The notes under the pieces: generated by a model
Seen by the model: the letters and a program-made list of their open reading frames with translations, nothing else
Database searches by the model: none
Told to the model about the DNA's origin: nothing
Assembly: GCF_007655135.1 (NCBI RefSeq)
Contig: NC_045127.1
Location: 15,571,001-15,635,000, forward strand
Direction of reading: 5' to 3'
DNA length: 64,000 nucleotides
DNA from: Punica granatum
Lineage: Eukaryota > Streptophyta > Magnoliopsida > Myrtales > Lythraceae
Translations under genes and position numbers: made by a program
Part shown: piece after piece, positions 48,882 through 60,680 of the stretch
Layout: each line of letters opens with the position of its first letter
Position numbering within the stretch: position 1 is the stretch's first letter

Positions 48882-51800
48882 GCTGTACGGACCCGAATGT
48901 GGACTCTCGTCGGGGCCCGCATTGCTCGCTTTTGGATCGCGCGGCTTGGGAGTGTCCACCTTCCCGTGGGGACGCGTGACGGACACGCGTGAGAGAAGGA
49001 GTCGCCACTTATCATTTTACGACCCGAAGGTCGAGGGCGGATAAGTTACCCGGGTCTAGGAGTATGGAACACCTAGTTTGTTGTTAAGGTATTGATCTGT
49101 GCGGAACCGGAAAATCCGTGCTCGGGGGTTCATGTTACGTGCGGGCCTATATCTCGCACGCTCTTTCGGTACTCTGGTTTGCTAGGCTTGCATTTTGTTT
49201 TATTTACCGCATGAATTAGGGTGCACTCGACTCACACGTTTTGACACCGTAACTTCGATGAATTAAACAATGTCAGTGGAGAAACCGAGAGAGAAGTAAA
49301 CCCGTGTGTCAGGGAATTGGTTCACAATCTTGCGTTACAGTTCATCGAACCATGGAGGTTGAATCCCTGCGTGAACCAGAACCGTGAGTTCTTGGATTTA
49401 CTTGTATCTGGGCAAGCATTAGACCGATTCGATTAATTCGACTCTCGGACCATTCGCTCACCAACTGGAATTCTTACAAAAAAAATGTACAAAATAAAAT
49501 CCTTACAATGCTCTCGAAAACAATAAATACAAATTACAAATGGCCGAATTCCAGTCGACTCGCGTTCGGTTATTATTCCACTCTAACTTATTGTGAGTTT
49601 AGGGAAAAAGACCGAAGAACTGAAATTCAATGGACGCTCTCACTGAATAGGGCGTTGGACCCTGTGAGTGTTGATTAGGGTGTTGAACCCTGTGATCGAT
49701 GATTAGAGCGTTGAACCCTAATATTATTCGGCCTAGGGATCAAGCTCGACCGCATGGCAAACAGGTGCAGAAAGATAACACGCAGCAGGTAAATAACAGA
49801 CAAGGTGTTTGTTATTATCAAGTGTACGTGTTTTAACAAGTTGTTAATCCGGGGTATTTTGGCATGCAAATCCTACCCTAGACAAACAAGCACATGCCAA
49901 TGTATTAGCATTCGGCTTTGTTTTGAGAACTTGACAAAGAAAGTCAAATCTCATGTGTGTGGATTGCTTTTACAGTTGTTCTGTATTGTGACACTGAATT
50001 TCCAATGAATTAGCCAAACTCGTGTTTTGACTCTAGATTTGGAATCTAGAATTCCTCCTAACCATTATCTAGTGTTTGTTAGGTCGAGTGAAAGGTTAAT
50101 CAGCATTTTGCATGTTTTCTGACAGAGATAACCGTTCTAGTTACCCGAGTCTATGTTAGGATGACAGAAACTCATCAGTTAGATAAAAAAAGGCTATGCA
50201 GATGAACCTGCACCTGAACAGGTAGCCCGTTCTTATCCCGTACTGTAGTGTTTCTGTCATGCTAACCTTAAGGGTGTCGCTGAATTGTGAAAAGACGATT
50301 TTGCCCTTTATTTGAAAATTGTTTTCAAAAAAGGGGAAACATCGCAGTGCGGGCCACCTCGGCCTATAGCCGGTGGTCGACCAATTCCATGGATCTTCCA
50401 GGGTTGTGCAAGAACCCCGAAAAAGCCAAAGAACCAGTCGATATGCCCGGAAGTGATCTAGAAAGGTCTTCTGTATCCTAACCTGAGTTACATGGAATCA
50501 GGTAAAAACTCAAGTTGAAACATAGAAGCCCTTTTCAGACGTCCATGCTACATCGGACCGCGCGTTTCGGGTTTTGAAATTGATAAGTTTGAAAAGGGCA
50601 CCAACGTCATTTGACAACTCATCGACGCGAGTTATCAGTTAATGGCCAATTCGTGTAAACTTTATCAGTGTGAAGTGGGTTTAATCATGTAAGTGTCCCG
50701 ATTGACCCGTTTGTGGAATTAATGCTTAAGGGTTGTGCCGAATGCATTAATTGTGAAAACGATTCACGACTCGAAGACCAAGACGATTCCATAAGGATCG
50801 AGGATAATTTGGTCCAATGACCGAAACTACCCTCGTAACCGAATGGACCCGAATGCGTCATCGATACCCGAATCCATGCATGCTTTGTTTTGAAAAGACA
50901 TTTTCATGCGATATTACGACGATAATGTAAATTGCAAATTACACGAAAGCCGAGAACGGACTCAAAACGGGAAGAGGAAGCCTCATGCAACCCGTACGAG
51001 TCTAAGAGGCTCTCGGTTACTTCTCTTTGGAGATAGCTGAGAGGTCCCATGGCCCGAATGGGGTTCCACGAGGTTTCCCCGTCTCGTTTCGAATCATTTC
51101 TCGCATGCTTAAATGAGAGACATGATAAACGACACGATTAAACGAGAGTCGGTATTGCCATGATTTGAATAACGCATTCGAACATGCAAACATGCACAAA
51201 CAAGTTATTTAATGAATCGATAAAGCAATACCGACTTTGTGCATGTAAGAAAACACGAGAAAACTCGGGAATCAAGCTTGGATCGGGCTAAGAAGGCCGA
51301 TCTTAACCCGAGGAAAGCAAGCCAAGCCTCGGTCACCTATTCTTGAGGCAAACCCGAGAGCTCTTTTGCTTATTTCGGGTCGGGAAGGTCTTCCAAGGGT
51401 CGATCCAAACGTTTCCCGACATGCTAACATGTTAATCGAGGATAAACATGCATGATATAATGTAAAAGTGTATAAAAATTTAGTCTTGCAAGTGAACATG
51501 CTTTGCGCACCATATTACTCCATAGCCATGCAAATAATGTAAAAAGCCCTAACTCCTCTAAGTCAAGAGTGATTTACCTAGCCTCGGGATACGAGGAAAG
51601 AGTTGGGGAAGTGTTCGAGAGTCGGGTGACTCGGTAGAACGCTTGGAAGGATGCTCGGGTGCAAAGGATGCACGTTCGGGGAGCTAGGTGCACGGGGAGT
51701 GCGGCTGGAGTGCACGGGAGGCGAGAGAGGCGCGGGGGAGCGGGGCAGGCGCGCGGACGTGCAGGCGTGCGCGCGGGGGCGCGCGGGCGCGTGGGCGTGC

Positions 51801-52430
51801 GGCGTGCGCGCGGGCGTGCGCGCGGCTGGCGCTGGCGTGTCACTATTCACCCAAGAGTAGCGATTTCACCCGAAATGCACTATTTGACCTGAAACAATAA
51901 TTTAAAGACTTCAAATGGAAAAACCAACTTCACCAATGAACTCCATGGGTCCAAAATGAGTGGGATATGGAGTTTGGGAAATTTTGAAGTTAAGTCGGGA
52001 TGATGAACACCGGCTTCCGACTTAAGAACTTCGTGTTTTGCTCGATGTTTTCTTTTCTATTTTTTTGGGATGAAGCTTGCTGGTTCTTGGCTGCTCTTAG
52101 CTATGGAGTTTGAGAGGATTTTAGAGGGAGAAAGCTAGTGAGAAGTATGCAAGAGGAGAAATCATTATCTTAATCACTTTTAGGCCATTTATAGGCAAAG
52201 TTAATGACACAATTAGCAAAAGCAAGTGCTCTTAACCCCCATGCTTAGCAAATTTCGGTTTGATTAAGAAAATATCAAGCCTCATCCTCTTCCATTGCAT
52301 TAATGAAGAAGAGATAAGCATTGATGAACATTGATGAAGATGGAGTGTTGTCTTCAAATTGTAGGCTTGATATTTTCCTAAGAGGATGCAAGTTGCATGG
52401 AGAAAATGACAAGGAGATGAGGATGAATGT

Positions 52431-53235
52431 TGATGCAAATCGTAGCATGACTTCAAGGGATCCAGCTCAAGTTCCAATTGGACCGATTACGCGAGCACGA
52501 GCAAAGAAGTTTAAAGATGAACTCAACGGCCTGATTCAAGAGGTTTGGGCTCAAGCAAATTCGTGGAGGCCCATTGGACATGAATCACGTGATCCACAAA
52601 GATCCATCAACATTATTCAAGTTATAGAAGATTCCGGACAAGGCTAAATTCAGCAAGTGTTTAAGGAAGCTTCTAGAACAGTTGATGATCAACAGAAGAT
52701 AACATCAGATTTGTTTGAAGTTTAAATCTTATAGAGATATTCTAGGGGTATTTAGATTTTATATCTTTATAGATTATGTCATATCTCTATCGATATTCTT
52801 GGTTTTAATTTCCTTATCTATAGGAGGAGATATGACCATATTAGGATTACTTTATGTCTATATATATTCATCTTAGTCAATTTTTAATAGGAACATTCAG
52901 AAAATTGTGAGAGTATTCTCTTTGGTTCTTGAAGAACTAATCGAACTTATCGGAAGTTTCCGTGGCGTTCATCATCGACTTATCAAACGGTTTTCCACCA
53001 CCGTTTGTGGCGTCTTCATCGACTTATCAAGCGGCTTTCCATTACCGTTTGTGGCGTCTTCCTATATACCGAGGTTCTTGTTTCGCATTAAACAACCGGT
53101 TGAGGTCAGTTATACCAAGGTTCTTGTTTTTGTCGTAAACAACGGGTCGAGGGTTCGTCAATCAAATCTGATCGTGGAACGATCTTGGGTTCCTTTAGTT
53201 GTCGGGTCTCGTCATTCTTGGCGGGAATCGCATCA
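52431..53235 (+). repeat. 5' LTR of the gypsy element
   Basis: Ends CGCATCA, then TT, then the primer site. Carries the same short coding tail ([20 protein letters not shown]) that ends the polyprotein in the 3' LTR. Confidence 0.93.
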
Positions 53236-53237
53236 TT

Positions 53238-53249
53238 TGGTATCAGAGC
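53238..53249 (+). other. Primer-binding site, initiator tRNA-Met
   Basis: TGGTATCAGAGC, the usual plant LTR-element primer site, two bases after the LTR. Confidence 0.93.
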
Positions 53250-53871
53250 ATCAGGCTCCAAATCGGGTTTATCCTATCCATTTTTTTTTGTTTCGATTTG
53301 CTGAGTTTCGCTTCATCGAGTTTTGTTCTTTGCGGATTGTTAGCAGAAAAAAAAAAGAGCTGAAAAAAAAAAAGAAGAAGAAGAAAAAATCGGCCAAAAA
53401 AAAATACAGAGCTGAAAAAAAAAGGATCAAATGAAAAGAATTAAGACATCATTGTCAATTTGATCCAAATTTTTTACATCAGACCATTCTAAAGTAGTTA
53501 TTTCTCGTTCTTTATAATATGCATTGATTCTGATCCCATAATTTCATATAACATTCTGGTTTATTTAATCCTTCATAGTAGTTGCCTTTTCTCTTGCTTC
53601 TTTTCTTCCTGAAATTTCCTTTGATCATTAATTTCCTTGATGAGTTCTTGGTGAATTGTTGCTGGAAAATTTGGAGTTGTTTAGTTCCAAAGGAACTGAA
53701 AGAGAATTGTCGAGTGGAAAAAGGCAAGAGCGGTGAGAATATTAGAGGGTTAAAGGCCACATATTTTGTTGAGTGAAAACACGAGTGTAGAGTGATTCAC
53801 ATTCTTGAGTGTAAACACGTAAGGGAGAGAATTGTGAGGTCCATTCTTTCTAACTTTATTTTGCAGCAATC
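53250..53871 (+). other. Leader of the gypsy element
   Basis: Contains an A-rich tract (about 53349-53425). No conserved coding sequence upstream of the gag ATG. Confidence 0.5.
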
Positions 53872-55867
53872 ATGTCTCACAACAGTGCTAAGAGTATTCC
53901 CGAAGGTGCAACGAAATTGGCTGATTCGAAAATACTTATAGAGGCCATGATGAGTGAGATGAGACGTGTGATGCGGTCGGAGTTTGAGCAGGTTCATGAA
54001 CGGATAGATCTGATAGAGAATAAACGTGTGGAGCAGCCACGAAACGCTCCTAATGCACGTAGGAGGGAAAGAGTTCAACCGAGGGAAGTGAGGGTTGAAG
54101 ATGAAGAGATTTATGGGGCTAGTTTTGATGAAGATGATCGAGATTCGGTTGTTAGTAATAGGAGACATGGAGGGCGGTTTAGAGAAGATAGGAATCAGGA
54201 AGATTATAACTTGGGTAGTATTAAGATGAAAATCCCATCGTTCCAAGGAAAGAGTGATCCCGAAGCATACCTTGAGTGGGAGAAAAAGGTGGAGTTCATT
54301 GAGACGTTTCCATACGTCATTCGGTATAAGCAAGGTAAGGAGAATGTGGTCGCCGATGCACTTTCTCGCAGGTATGCATTACTCTCTACACTTGATGCAA
54401 AATTGCTTGGTTTTGAGCACATTAAAAATTTATATGCTGATGACCATGAATTTTGTGAGGAATATCGAGCTTGTGAGAAAATTCCTTGTGGTAAGTTCTT
54501 TAGGCATGATGACTTTCTGTTTCGAGAGAATAAGTTATGCGTGCCAAATTGTTTTGAGAGAGTTATTAGTGCAGGAATCACATGGTGGGGGATTAATGGG
54601 ACATTTTGGAGTAGCAAAGACTTTAGCTGTTTTGCAAGAACACTTCTATTGGCCACATATGAAAAGAGATGTTGAGAGAATTTGTGGTAGATGCATTACG
54701 TGTAGGCAAGCTAAATCCAGAGTGCAGCCTAACGGTTTGTATACTCCTTTACCAATTCCTAGTGAGCCTTGGATTGATATTTCAATGGACTTTGTGTTAG
54801 GATTACCTAGGACTAAACGTGGGAGAGATTCAATTTTTGTGGTTGTGGATAGATTTTCTAAGATGGCACACTTTATTCCATGTCACAAAACGGATGATGC
54901 CTCGCATGTTGCTGATTTGTTCTTTAGGGAGATTGTGAGGTTACGTGGCATGCCTAGAACAATTGTTTCGGATAGAGATGCTAAGTTCTTGAGCTATTTT
55001 TGGAAGACTTTGTGGTGTAAGTTAGGTACTAAGCTGTTATTTTCTACTACTTGTCACCCACAAACTGATGGTCAAACGGAAGTAGTAAATAGAACTTTGT
55101 CTACTTTGTTGAGGGCAATCATAAAAAAAAACATTAAAACATGGGAAGAGTGTTTACCACATGTTGAGTTTGCTTATAACAGATCTGTTCATTCCGCTAC
55201 TAAATTTTCACCATTTGAAGTTGTTTATGGATTTAATCCTTTAACTCCATTGGATTTATCTCCTTTACCTTTGACTGAGCATGTTAATTTAGATGGCAAA
55301 AAGAAAGCTGAATTTGTCAAGCAGATTCATGAGAAAACAAGACTCAACATTGAGCGAAAAACGGAGCAGTATACAAAACACGCTAACAAGGGCCGTCATA
55401 AGCTGATTTTTGAACCCGGAGATTGGGTTTGGTTGCATATGAGGAAAGAGAGATTTCCGGCGCAAAGACGTTCCAAACTGCTTCCAAGAGGAGATGGACC
55501 TTTTCAAGTCCTGGAGCGCATCAATGACAATGCTTATAAACTAGACTTACCTGGTGAGTACAATGTAAGTGCTACTTTTAATGTTGCTAATTTGCTTCCT
55601 TTTGATGTAGGTGATGATTTGAGGACAAATCCTTTTCAAGAGGAGGGGAATGATGCAAATCGTAGCATGACTTCAAGGGATCCAGCTCAAGTTCCAATTG
55701 GACCGATTACGCGAGCACGAGCAAAGAAGTTTAAAGATGAACTCAACGGCCTGATTCAAGAGGTTTGGGCTCAAGCAAATTCGTGGAGGCCCATTGGACA
55801 TGAATCACGTGATCCACAAAGATCCATCAACATTATTCAAGTTATAGAAGATTCCGGACAAGGCTAA
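53872..55867 (+). pseudogene. gag::RNase H/integrase fusion polyprotein remnant
   Basis: From ATG 53872 the gag N-terminus reads [20 protein letters not shown] and, later, [20 protein letters not shown]. It then runs in frame at about 54289-54294 into the end of RNase H ([20 protein letters not shown]) and the linker. A shift near 54550-54560 moves to the frame carrying integrase: zinc-binding [13 protein letters not shown]...[11 protein letters not shown], core D in [12 protein letters not shown] in [12 protein letters not shown] in [12 protein letters not shown], then a GPY/F-type module ([18 protein letters not shown]). The polyprotein ends at 55867 inside the 3' LTR. Missing: the rest of gag, protease, reverse transcriptase and most of RNase H. 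A GPY/F module and an LTR-encoded tail fit a chromovirus-like lineage, but no chromodomain was seen and the lineage is left open. Confidence 0.88.
55637..55650 (+). other. Polypurine tract of the gypsy element
   Basis: CAAGAGGAGGGGAA immediately upstream of the 3' LTR start TGATGC. It is also translated as part of the polyprotein (FQEEGN). Confidence 0.85.
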
Positions 55868-56455
55868 ATTCAGCAAGTGTTTAAGGAAGCTTCTAGAACA
55901 GTTGATGATCAACAGAAGATAACATCAGATTTGTTTGAAGTTTAAATCTCATAGAGATATTCTAGGGGTATTTAGATTTTATATCTTTATAGATTATGTC
56001 ATATCTCTATCGATATTCTTGGTTTTAATTTCCTTATCTATAGGAGGAGATATGACCATATTAGGATTACTTTATGTCTATATATATTCATCTTAGTCAA
56101 TTTTTAATAGGAACATTCAGAAAATTGTGAGAGTATTCTCTTTGGTTCTTGAAGAACTAATCGAACTTATCGGAAGTTTCCGTGGCGTTCATCATCGACT
56201 TATCAAACGGCTTTCCACCACCGTTTGTGGCGTTTTCATCGACTTATCAAGCGGCTTTCCATTACCGTTTGTGGCGTCTTCCTATATACCGAGGTTCTTG
56301 TTTCGCATTAAACAACGGGTTGAGGTCAGTTATACCAAGGTTCTTGTTTTTGTCGTAAACAACGGGTCGAGGGTTCGTCAATCAAATCTGATCGTGGAAC
56401 GATCTTGGGTTCCTTTAGTTGTCGGGTCTCGTCATTCTTGGCGGGAATCGCATCA
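55651..56455 (+). repeat. 3' LTR of the gypsy element
   Basis: Same length as the 5' LTR. The four differences seen include T/C changes in the TTAAATCTyATAG and AAACGGyTTTCC contexts. Confidence 0.93.
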
Positions 56456-57953
56456 TTGAATGTGGACCATGTAATCTTGATGAAGAAGAGCCAAGAAGCT
56501 TTGATGAGCATTGAGTGTTGTCTTCAACCTCTCCAAGATATTTTGGCTAAGAGAGGGCAAGTTGGCTTCTTGCATTGAAGAGGAAGAAGAAGCTTCTAGA
56601 GCATAGGGTGACTCATCTTGGGTAGCCCGTGGGTCCCACGACCGAAGAGGAAAAACCGAGAAAAAGCTCGGGTCTCGATTGATCGCGCATTCGAGGCTCG
56701 TGGTTCGAACCGAATGTTGAATTATTGGTATACGCGAGGGAACGGGTTTAAAGAGTCCGAGATTGGCATTTTCCGTGAGAAATTACCAAATGTCTGTATG
56801 AGGCTCGGAAGCCGGTTTTACTCCTTTTATGCATTCAGAGCGAGGTTGCCCACTTCTGACAGCATATCTTGTATCTGCATCCCACGTCGGTCATTTTGAC
56901 ATAAATTGTCAAATTACGTGGGCACTTGACCCTTAAACAGGTAATGCAAAATATGGAGCCGGAGATGTCCTAGGAGGCCGAAACTGGATTTCTCAGATTG
57001 CTTTCTGAGTTTCTTGGGCTATCCGGAGATCACTGTGATCTCTGTTTGCCGAGATTGGGCCTCTAAGGATATGAAAAGTGCATCTGAGACCCTTAAAGCA
57101 CTGCTCGGGGGTCTAGATGAGTTGTGTGATTCATTCCGACGACTCCACATTTAGCCTTGAGAAGGCTAGCATTGTGTAACGTAAGCATTCGGCATCAAGT
57201 TTCCCCAAAGAGGACCTCCGGATATGGATCTTCACTGAAAATGGCATTTTGTGCTCCTCGGAGGTTACTCGGGAAATCGTGAAGGGTTTTGCTGTCTGTT
57301 TTGCCCAATTGCGAATGTCCGCTGGAGTTTTCAGGGCAATGTAGTGTGAACTTCGTTTGCCGTAATTCCATCAGACCAGTCTCCGGTTACGCTCTTCCGA
57401 AGAAGGGTATGCCCGTTTTGTCGCTCAGAAGTCATTTAGGGTGTTTGTATGGCTTCCAAAAGACAATCTGAAGCTCTGCACGTGCTCTGTATGATTGTGG
57501 GGCGTGGCCGCATCTGATATTTGGAATTAACTTTTCTCCGAGAAATCGGCATTTTTGGACTTCCACTGAAAAGTTGTCTGTATACATAAAGTTGTTATGT
57601 ATAGAGCATATGATTTGCAAAATGCCTTTGGGGACACTTTTCATCTGTTTGGCATTGGAGTGGATTTTTGGAGTCCAATATTGGCTATCTTCCGATGATC
57701 GAGCGAACTATCGGAAAATAGAACTTTCCTTGTGATATACTGAAAATGCCGGTTTTGGATATTGCTGAGCTCTCTAGTCACTCTGTTGCTCCTTGATGAC
57801 CCCTGGAGTCCTTCTGTCATATGCATGTGTCATTTTGCTTGATTTTGCTGACTTGAGAATGAATAGTGATTTTTCGCTCTGTGGAGCCTTCTTCTGTAAT
57901 AACGGTCAAGTCGTAGCATTGTTTGACTTGTGGACCAAAATGGGGTGCTGACA

Positions 57954-59141
57954 TGTGGCAAAAAAGAAATCGCAAGTTGCATTTTTCAACTCAATGACTA
58001 TTATAACTACTCTTGTTGGAGCTTCATGCAAGCGTAGAGATCTTCTTCAAGAGAAGCAACAAAACAGAGTCTTGGAAGCATTTGAAAGTGGTGAATGCTC
58101 AATGGGTAAAGGTTCAAATCAAGAGAGAAGCCTTCAAAGAGGAGGTGATACGCGTTGGGGATCTCATTATCAGTCATTGATAAGTTTGGTTGTCATGTTC
58201 TCATCGGTTATGGAAGTTCTCCAAATCATTGAGAAAGATGGCTAAGTGTAGATCAAAGAGGTGAAGCATTTTCCTTATAGAGTGTTATGCCAACTTTTGA
58301 ATTTGTGTTCATCTTGCACTTGATGAAAAATATTTTGGGAATCACGAATGAGTTATCTCTAGCATTACAAAGGAAAGATCAAGATATTGTGAATGCTATG
58401 GTTTTGATTGAAGCGGCAAAGCAACGTTTGCAAGATATGTGGGATGAAGGATGAGACTATTTGATGAGTGAAGTATCTATATTTTCTGACATAAATGACA
58501 TTGATATCATAAATATGAATGAAATGTATGTGGCTCAAGGACGATTGCGACGGAAAAGTGAAGCCTTGACAAACTTGAGTTATTTCCGTTTTGAGCTTTT
58601 TAATAGTGTGATTGATTGGCAACTTCAAGAACTCAACAGCCGCTTCAATGAGGTGAACACAAATTTGCTTCTTTGTGTGGCTTGCTTAAGCTCAAATGAT
58701 TCGTTTGCCTCTTTTGATAAGTCCAAATTGATTCAACTTGCTCGTTTTTATCCTTCGGAGTTCTCCGATGTTGATATTTAGTTGCTTGACAATCAACTTG
58801 AAACTTACATTCTTGATATGAGATCTAATGAAGAGTTCTTAAACCTAAAAGTTATCGGAGATCTTTTTCAGAAGTTGGTTGCCACAAGAAGGCATATTGT
58901 CTATCCACTAATTTACTTACTTATGAAGTTGGCGTTGATATTACCAGTTGCTACTAAATCGGTGGAGAGAATTTTTTCAGACATGAAAATTGTGAAGAAC
59001 CGCCTTCGTAATAAGATGGGAGACTCTTAGATGAACGATTATTTGGTTACTTATATTGAGAAAGATATTTTTTGTAACATTGACAATGAAAGAATCTTAA
59101 ATAACTTTCAGGTTATGAGACCTCGAAAGGGATATTTGTAA
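57954..59141 (+). pseudogene. hAT transposase, C-terminal part with dimerisation domain
   Basis: Resumes tandem copy 3 (VAKKKSQVA, KRRDLLQEKQQNRVLEAF, RGGDTRWGSHYQSLISLVVM), passes several stops and shifts (58240-58460), then gives MYVAQGRLRRKSEALTNLSY, WQLQELNSRFNEVNTNLLLC, SNDSFASFDKSKLIQLARFY, an in-frame TAG at 58779-58781, LLDNQLETYILDMRSNEEF, and the hAT C-terminal dimerisation motif PLIYLLMKLALILPVATKSV and VERIFSDMKIVKNRLRN. After TAG at 59028-59030 the frame continues MNDYLVTYIEKDIF to a natural end TAA at 59139-59141. It lies 126 bp from the right terminal repeat, as expected for a hAT gene. Confidence 0.87.
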
Positions 59142-59224
59142 TTATTTAGTTTTTAATTCAATGAACTTCATATATCTCTATCGTTAATATACATTTGATA
59201 TAGTTTCATATAAAAGTTTATCCT

Positions 59225-59241
59225 CCCCCCCCCCCCCCCCC
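59225..59241. repeat. (C)17 tract near the hAT right end
   Basis: A homopolymer just inside the right terminus. The left terminus has several shorter C-runs (about 20520-20610). Runs of this kind are usual in this hAT family's ends. Confidence 0.9.
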
Positions 59242-59275
59242 GAGTTAAATTCCTGGCTTCGCCCCTGACTATTAC

Positions 59276-60680
59276 TATTATTAACCAAATAATGATTTGC
59301 GATCCTTGATCCCATTCTGCTCTCCTCTGGCGAGTTGGGTGGGTTTTTCATCAGCGTGGACCTACCCTACTCTCTTTTCTATTTTTATTTTTTTTCAAAT
59401 TGATATTTTTTTATTAATTGAACTTTTTTTTCAACTTACACCACTTAATATTCAAAAATTTATGGGTTCCGACTAATTCATATTGAAATAAGATCAGAAA
59501 GAGATAAAACTCTTTTCATCTTGAATCTACCCATTCATAGACACCTAAACCAACTCGTTGGTAATATATATATATATATATATACTTATGTATGAAAAAC
59601 GTGTTTCAATTGATCAACAATTTAATCAGCTTATTTTTATTTGTAATGTTATAAATATCCTAATTTATTTTTAGGGAAAATCCAACGTTACATCAATTTA
59701 TTGACTGAAACTAATACTCAGAGAATGAGTTAAGTGTGACTAGAGAGATACTTTAATGAATTTTAAACACGTGAACGACTAGTTTGTCACTTAAAAACTA
59801 CCGGGCCACTTAAAATCTAGTACATACTGAATTTCATTTTCTAATAGATATATCGAAAATTCAAATTAAGTTTAGCGTGACTCTTTTATTAGCAATTGCG
59901 ACTCATAAGTTTTGTTCATAAACAAGTTTATGATTAGCTTCAATTATATTCTATATCGGTTATTAAATAAACTAACACGATAAATCAAAGGATTCGCGGA
60001 AAAGGAAATTTCAATCTGCGGCATCACTCAGGTTGGTTCCTAGTATAATATAAATGTTGGTGCCCTGGCCTGGAACAAAGCCACGAATGAGAAAATTAAT
60101 TTATCAAATTTTCAGAATGCTAAGGTTTAGAAATCCTTTTTTTAAAAAATCATTTAGAAGAAATTTCATTTTCGTGATGAATGTCAATGCATGTTAAGGT
60201 TAAAGAAGTGGGCACTGGCAAACGCTACTTTGTATCATCTGGTCTGAAGTAGAAAAAGGGAAGAATAATTTATAGAGTTGATTCCTTTACTCCAGAATTT
60301 GTAGAACTGACCCTTGTCTTATACAAATTCCAACACCGAAAGATCAACTTGACATATGTTGTTCCTTCCCTACCACGATGCTTACAACCAGAATGTCCTC
60401 TGCTTTCATAAGTCTCGTCTCGAAGCGGTCCTCACAACTCAGAAGACCAAAACAAAGTGCAGAATGAAACCATAAGTAACAAACCATCTCCTAGCAACAT
60501 CACTCCAAGCGACACTGAAGTAATAAAGCCACATATTAGCACCATTGTGATACCTGCTCGCTCTCCGCTCCAACACAATTACAGTCAGTAGGATAATAGA
60601 CCGAGTACAAACCGTTCCCATAGAATCCCAATCTCCGGAGAACCCCACAAGCAGCAAATACCCAGGAAATGAACCGGCTC
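59276..60680. other. Intergenic DNA and 3' UTR of SF3B5
   Basis: 59276-60400 holds AT-rich DNA with a TA microsatellite near 59565-59583 and no recognisable gene. About 60400-60680 is the probable 3' UTR of the minus-strand SF3B5 gene. The short minus frames there (60439-60657, 60536-60736) are UTR or out of frame. Confidence 0.5.

Larger units (their letters stand above)
52431..56455 (+). mobile_element. Young Ty3/gypsy LTR retrotransposon, internally deleted
   Basis: LTRs 52431-53235 and 55651-56455, both 805 bp, TGATGC...GCATCA, with four mismatches by my reading, so it is the most recent insertion here. Primer site TGGTATCAGAGC at 53238 (initiator Met tRNA type), polypurine tract before 55651. 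Flanked by GAATGT on both sides (52425-52430 and 56458-56463), with two extra T's on the right. The interior is only 2.4 kb because most of gag, protease and reverse transcriptase is gone. Confidence 0.92.
38546..57953 (-). mobile_element. Ogre-like LTR retrotransposon derivative 2 (19.4 kb, non-coding)
   Basis: Flanked by a perfect 5-bp duplication TGTGG (38541-38545, 57954-57958) inside the hAT transposase codons for 'LVTVAKKKSQ'. LTRs at 38546-43530 and 48885-57953; the latter contains a 4-kb gypsy insertion. Minus orientation from the primer site (48865-48881) and polypurine tract (43531-43546). The interior (5.35 kb) holds two tandem arrays and no ORF1, gag or pol, so it is a large non-autonomous derivative. 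Related to element 1 in ends, primer site and interior. Confidence 0.82.
48885..57953 (-). repeat. 5' LTR of element 2, interrupted by a gypsy element
   Basis: LTR parts 48885-52430 and 56458-57953 (plus one copy of the insertion duplication). Compared with the other LTR it keeps a 49-base segment at about 51447-51495 between two AACATG repeats that the left copy lacks, which suggests a small direct-repeat deletion there. Confidence 0.85.
20473..59267 (+). mobile_element. hAT transposon expanded to about 38.8 kb by nested insertions
   Basis: The left terminus TAGGGACGGAGCCA (20473-20486) and the reverse complement of the right terminus (CAGGGGCGAAGCCA, ending 59267) match at 11 of 14 positions. 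The 8-bp sequence ACTATTAC lies immediately outside both ends (20465-20472 and 59268-59275); 8-bp duplications are diagnostic for hAT. G/C-rich runs just inside each end are typical of the plant family with a TTF-type zinc-finger transposase. The decayed transposase lies at 35955-38545 plus 57954-59141 on the same strand. Two LTR elements (21651-35213 and 38546-57953) account for about 33 kb. Removing these and two extra tandem copies leaves about 4.4 kb. The flanks are low-complexity (TTA-rich), which slightly weakens the duplication evidence. Confidence 0.82.

Noticed and set aside
52907..53434. 175-codon plus frame over the gypsy LTR and leader
   Set aside because: It crosses the LTR end, primer site and an A-rich tract; the LTR part recurs at 56127-56459. 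Not a gene.
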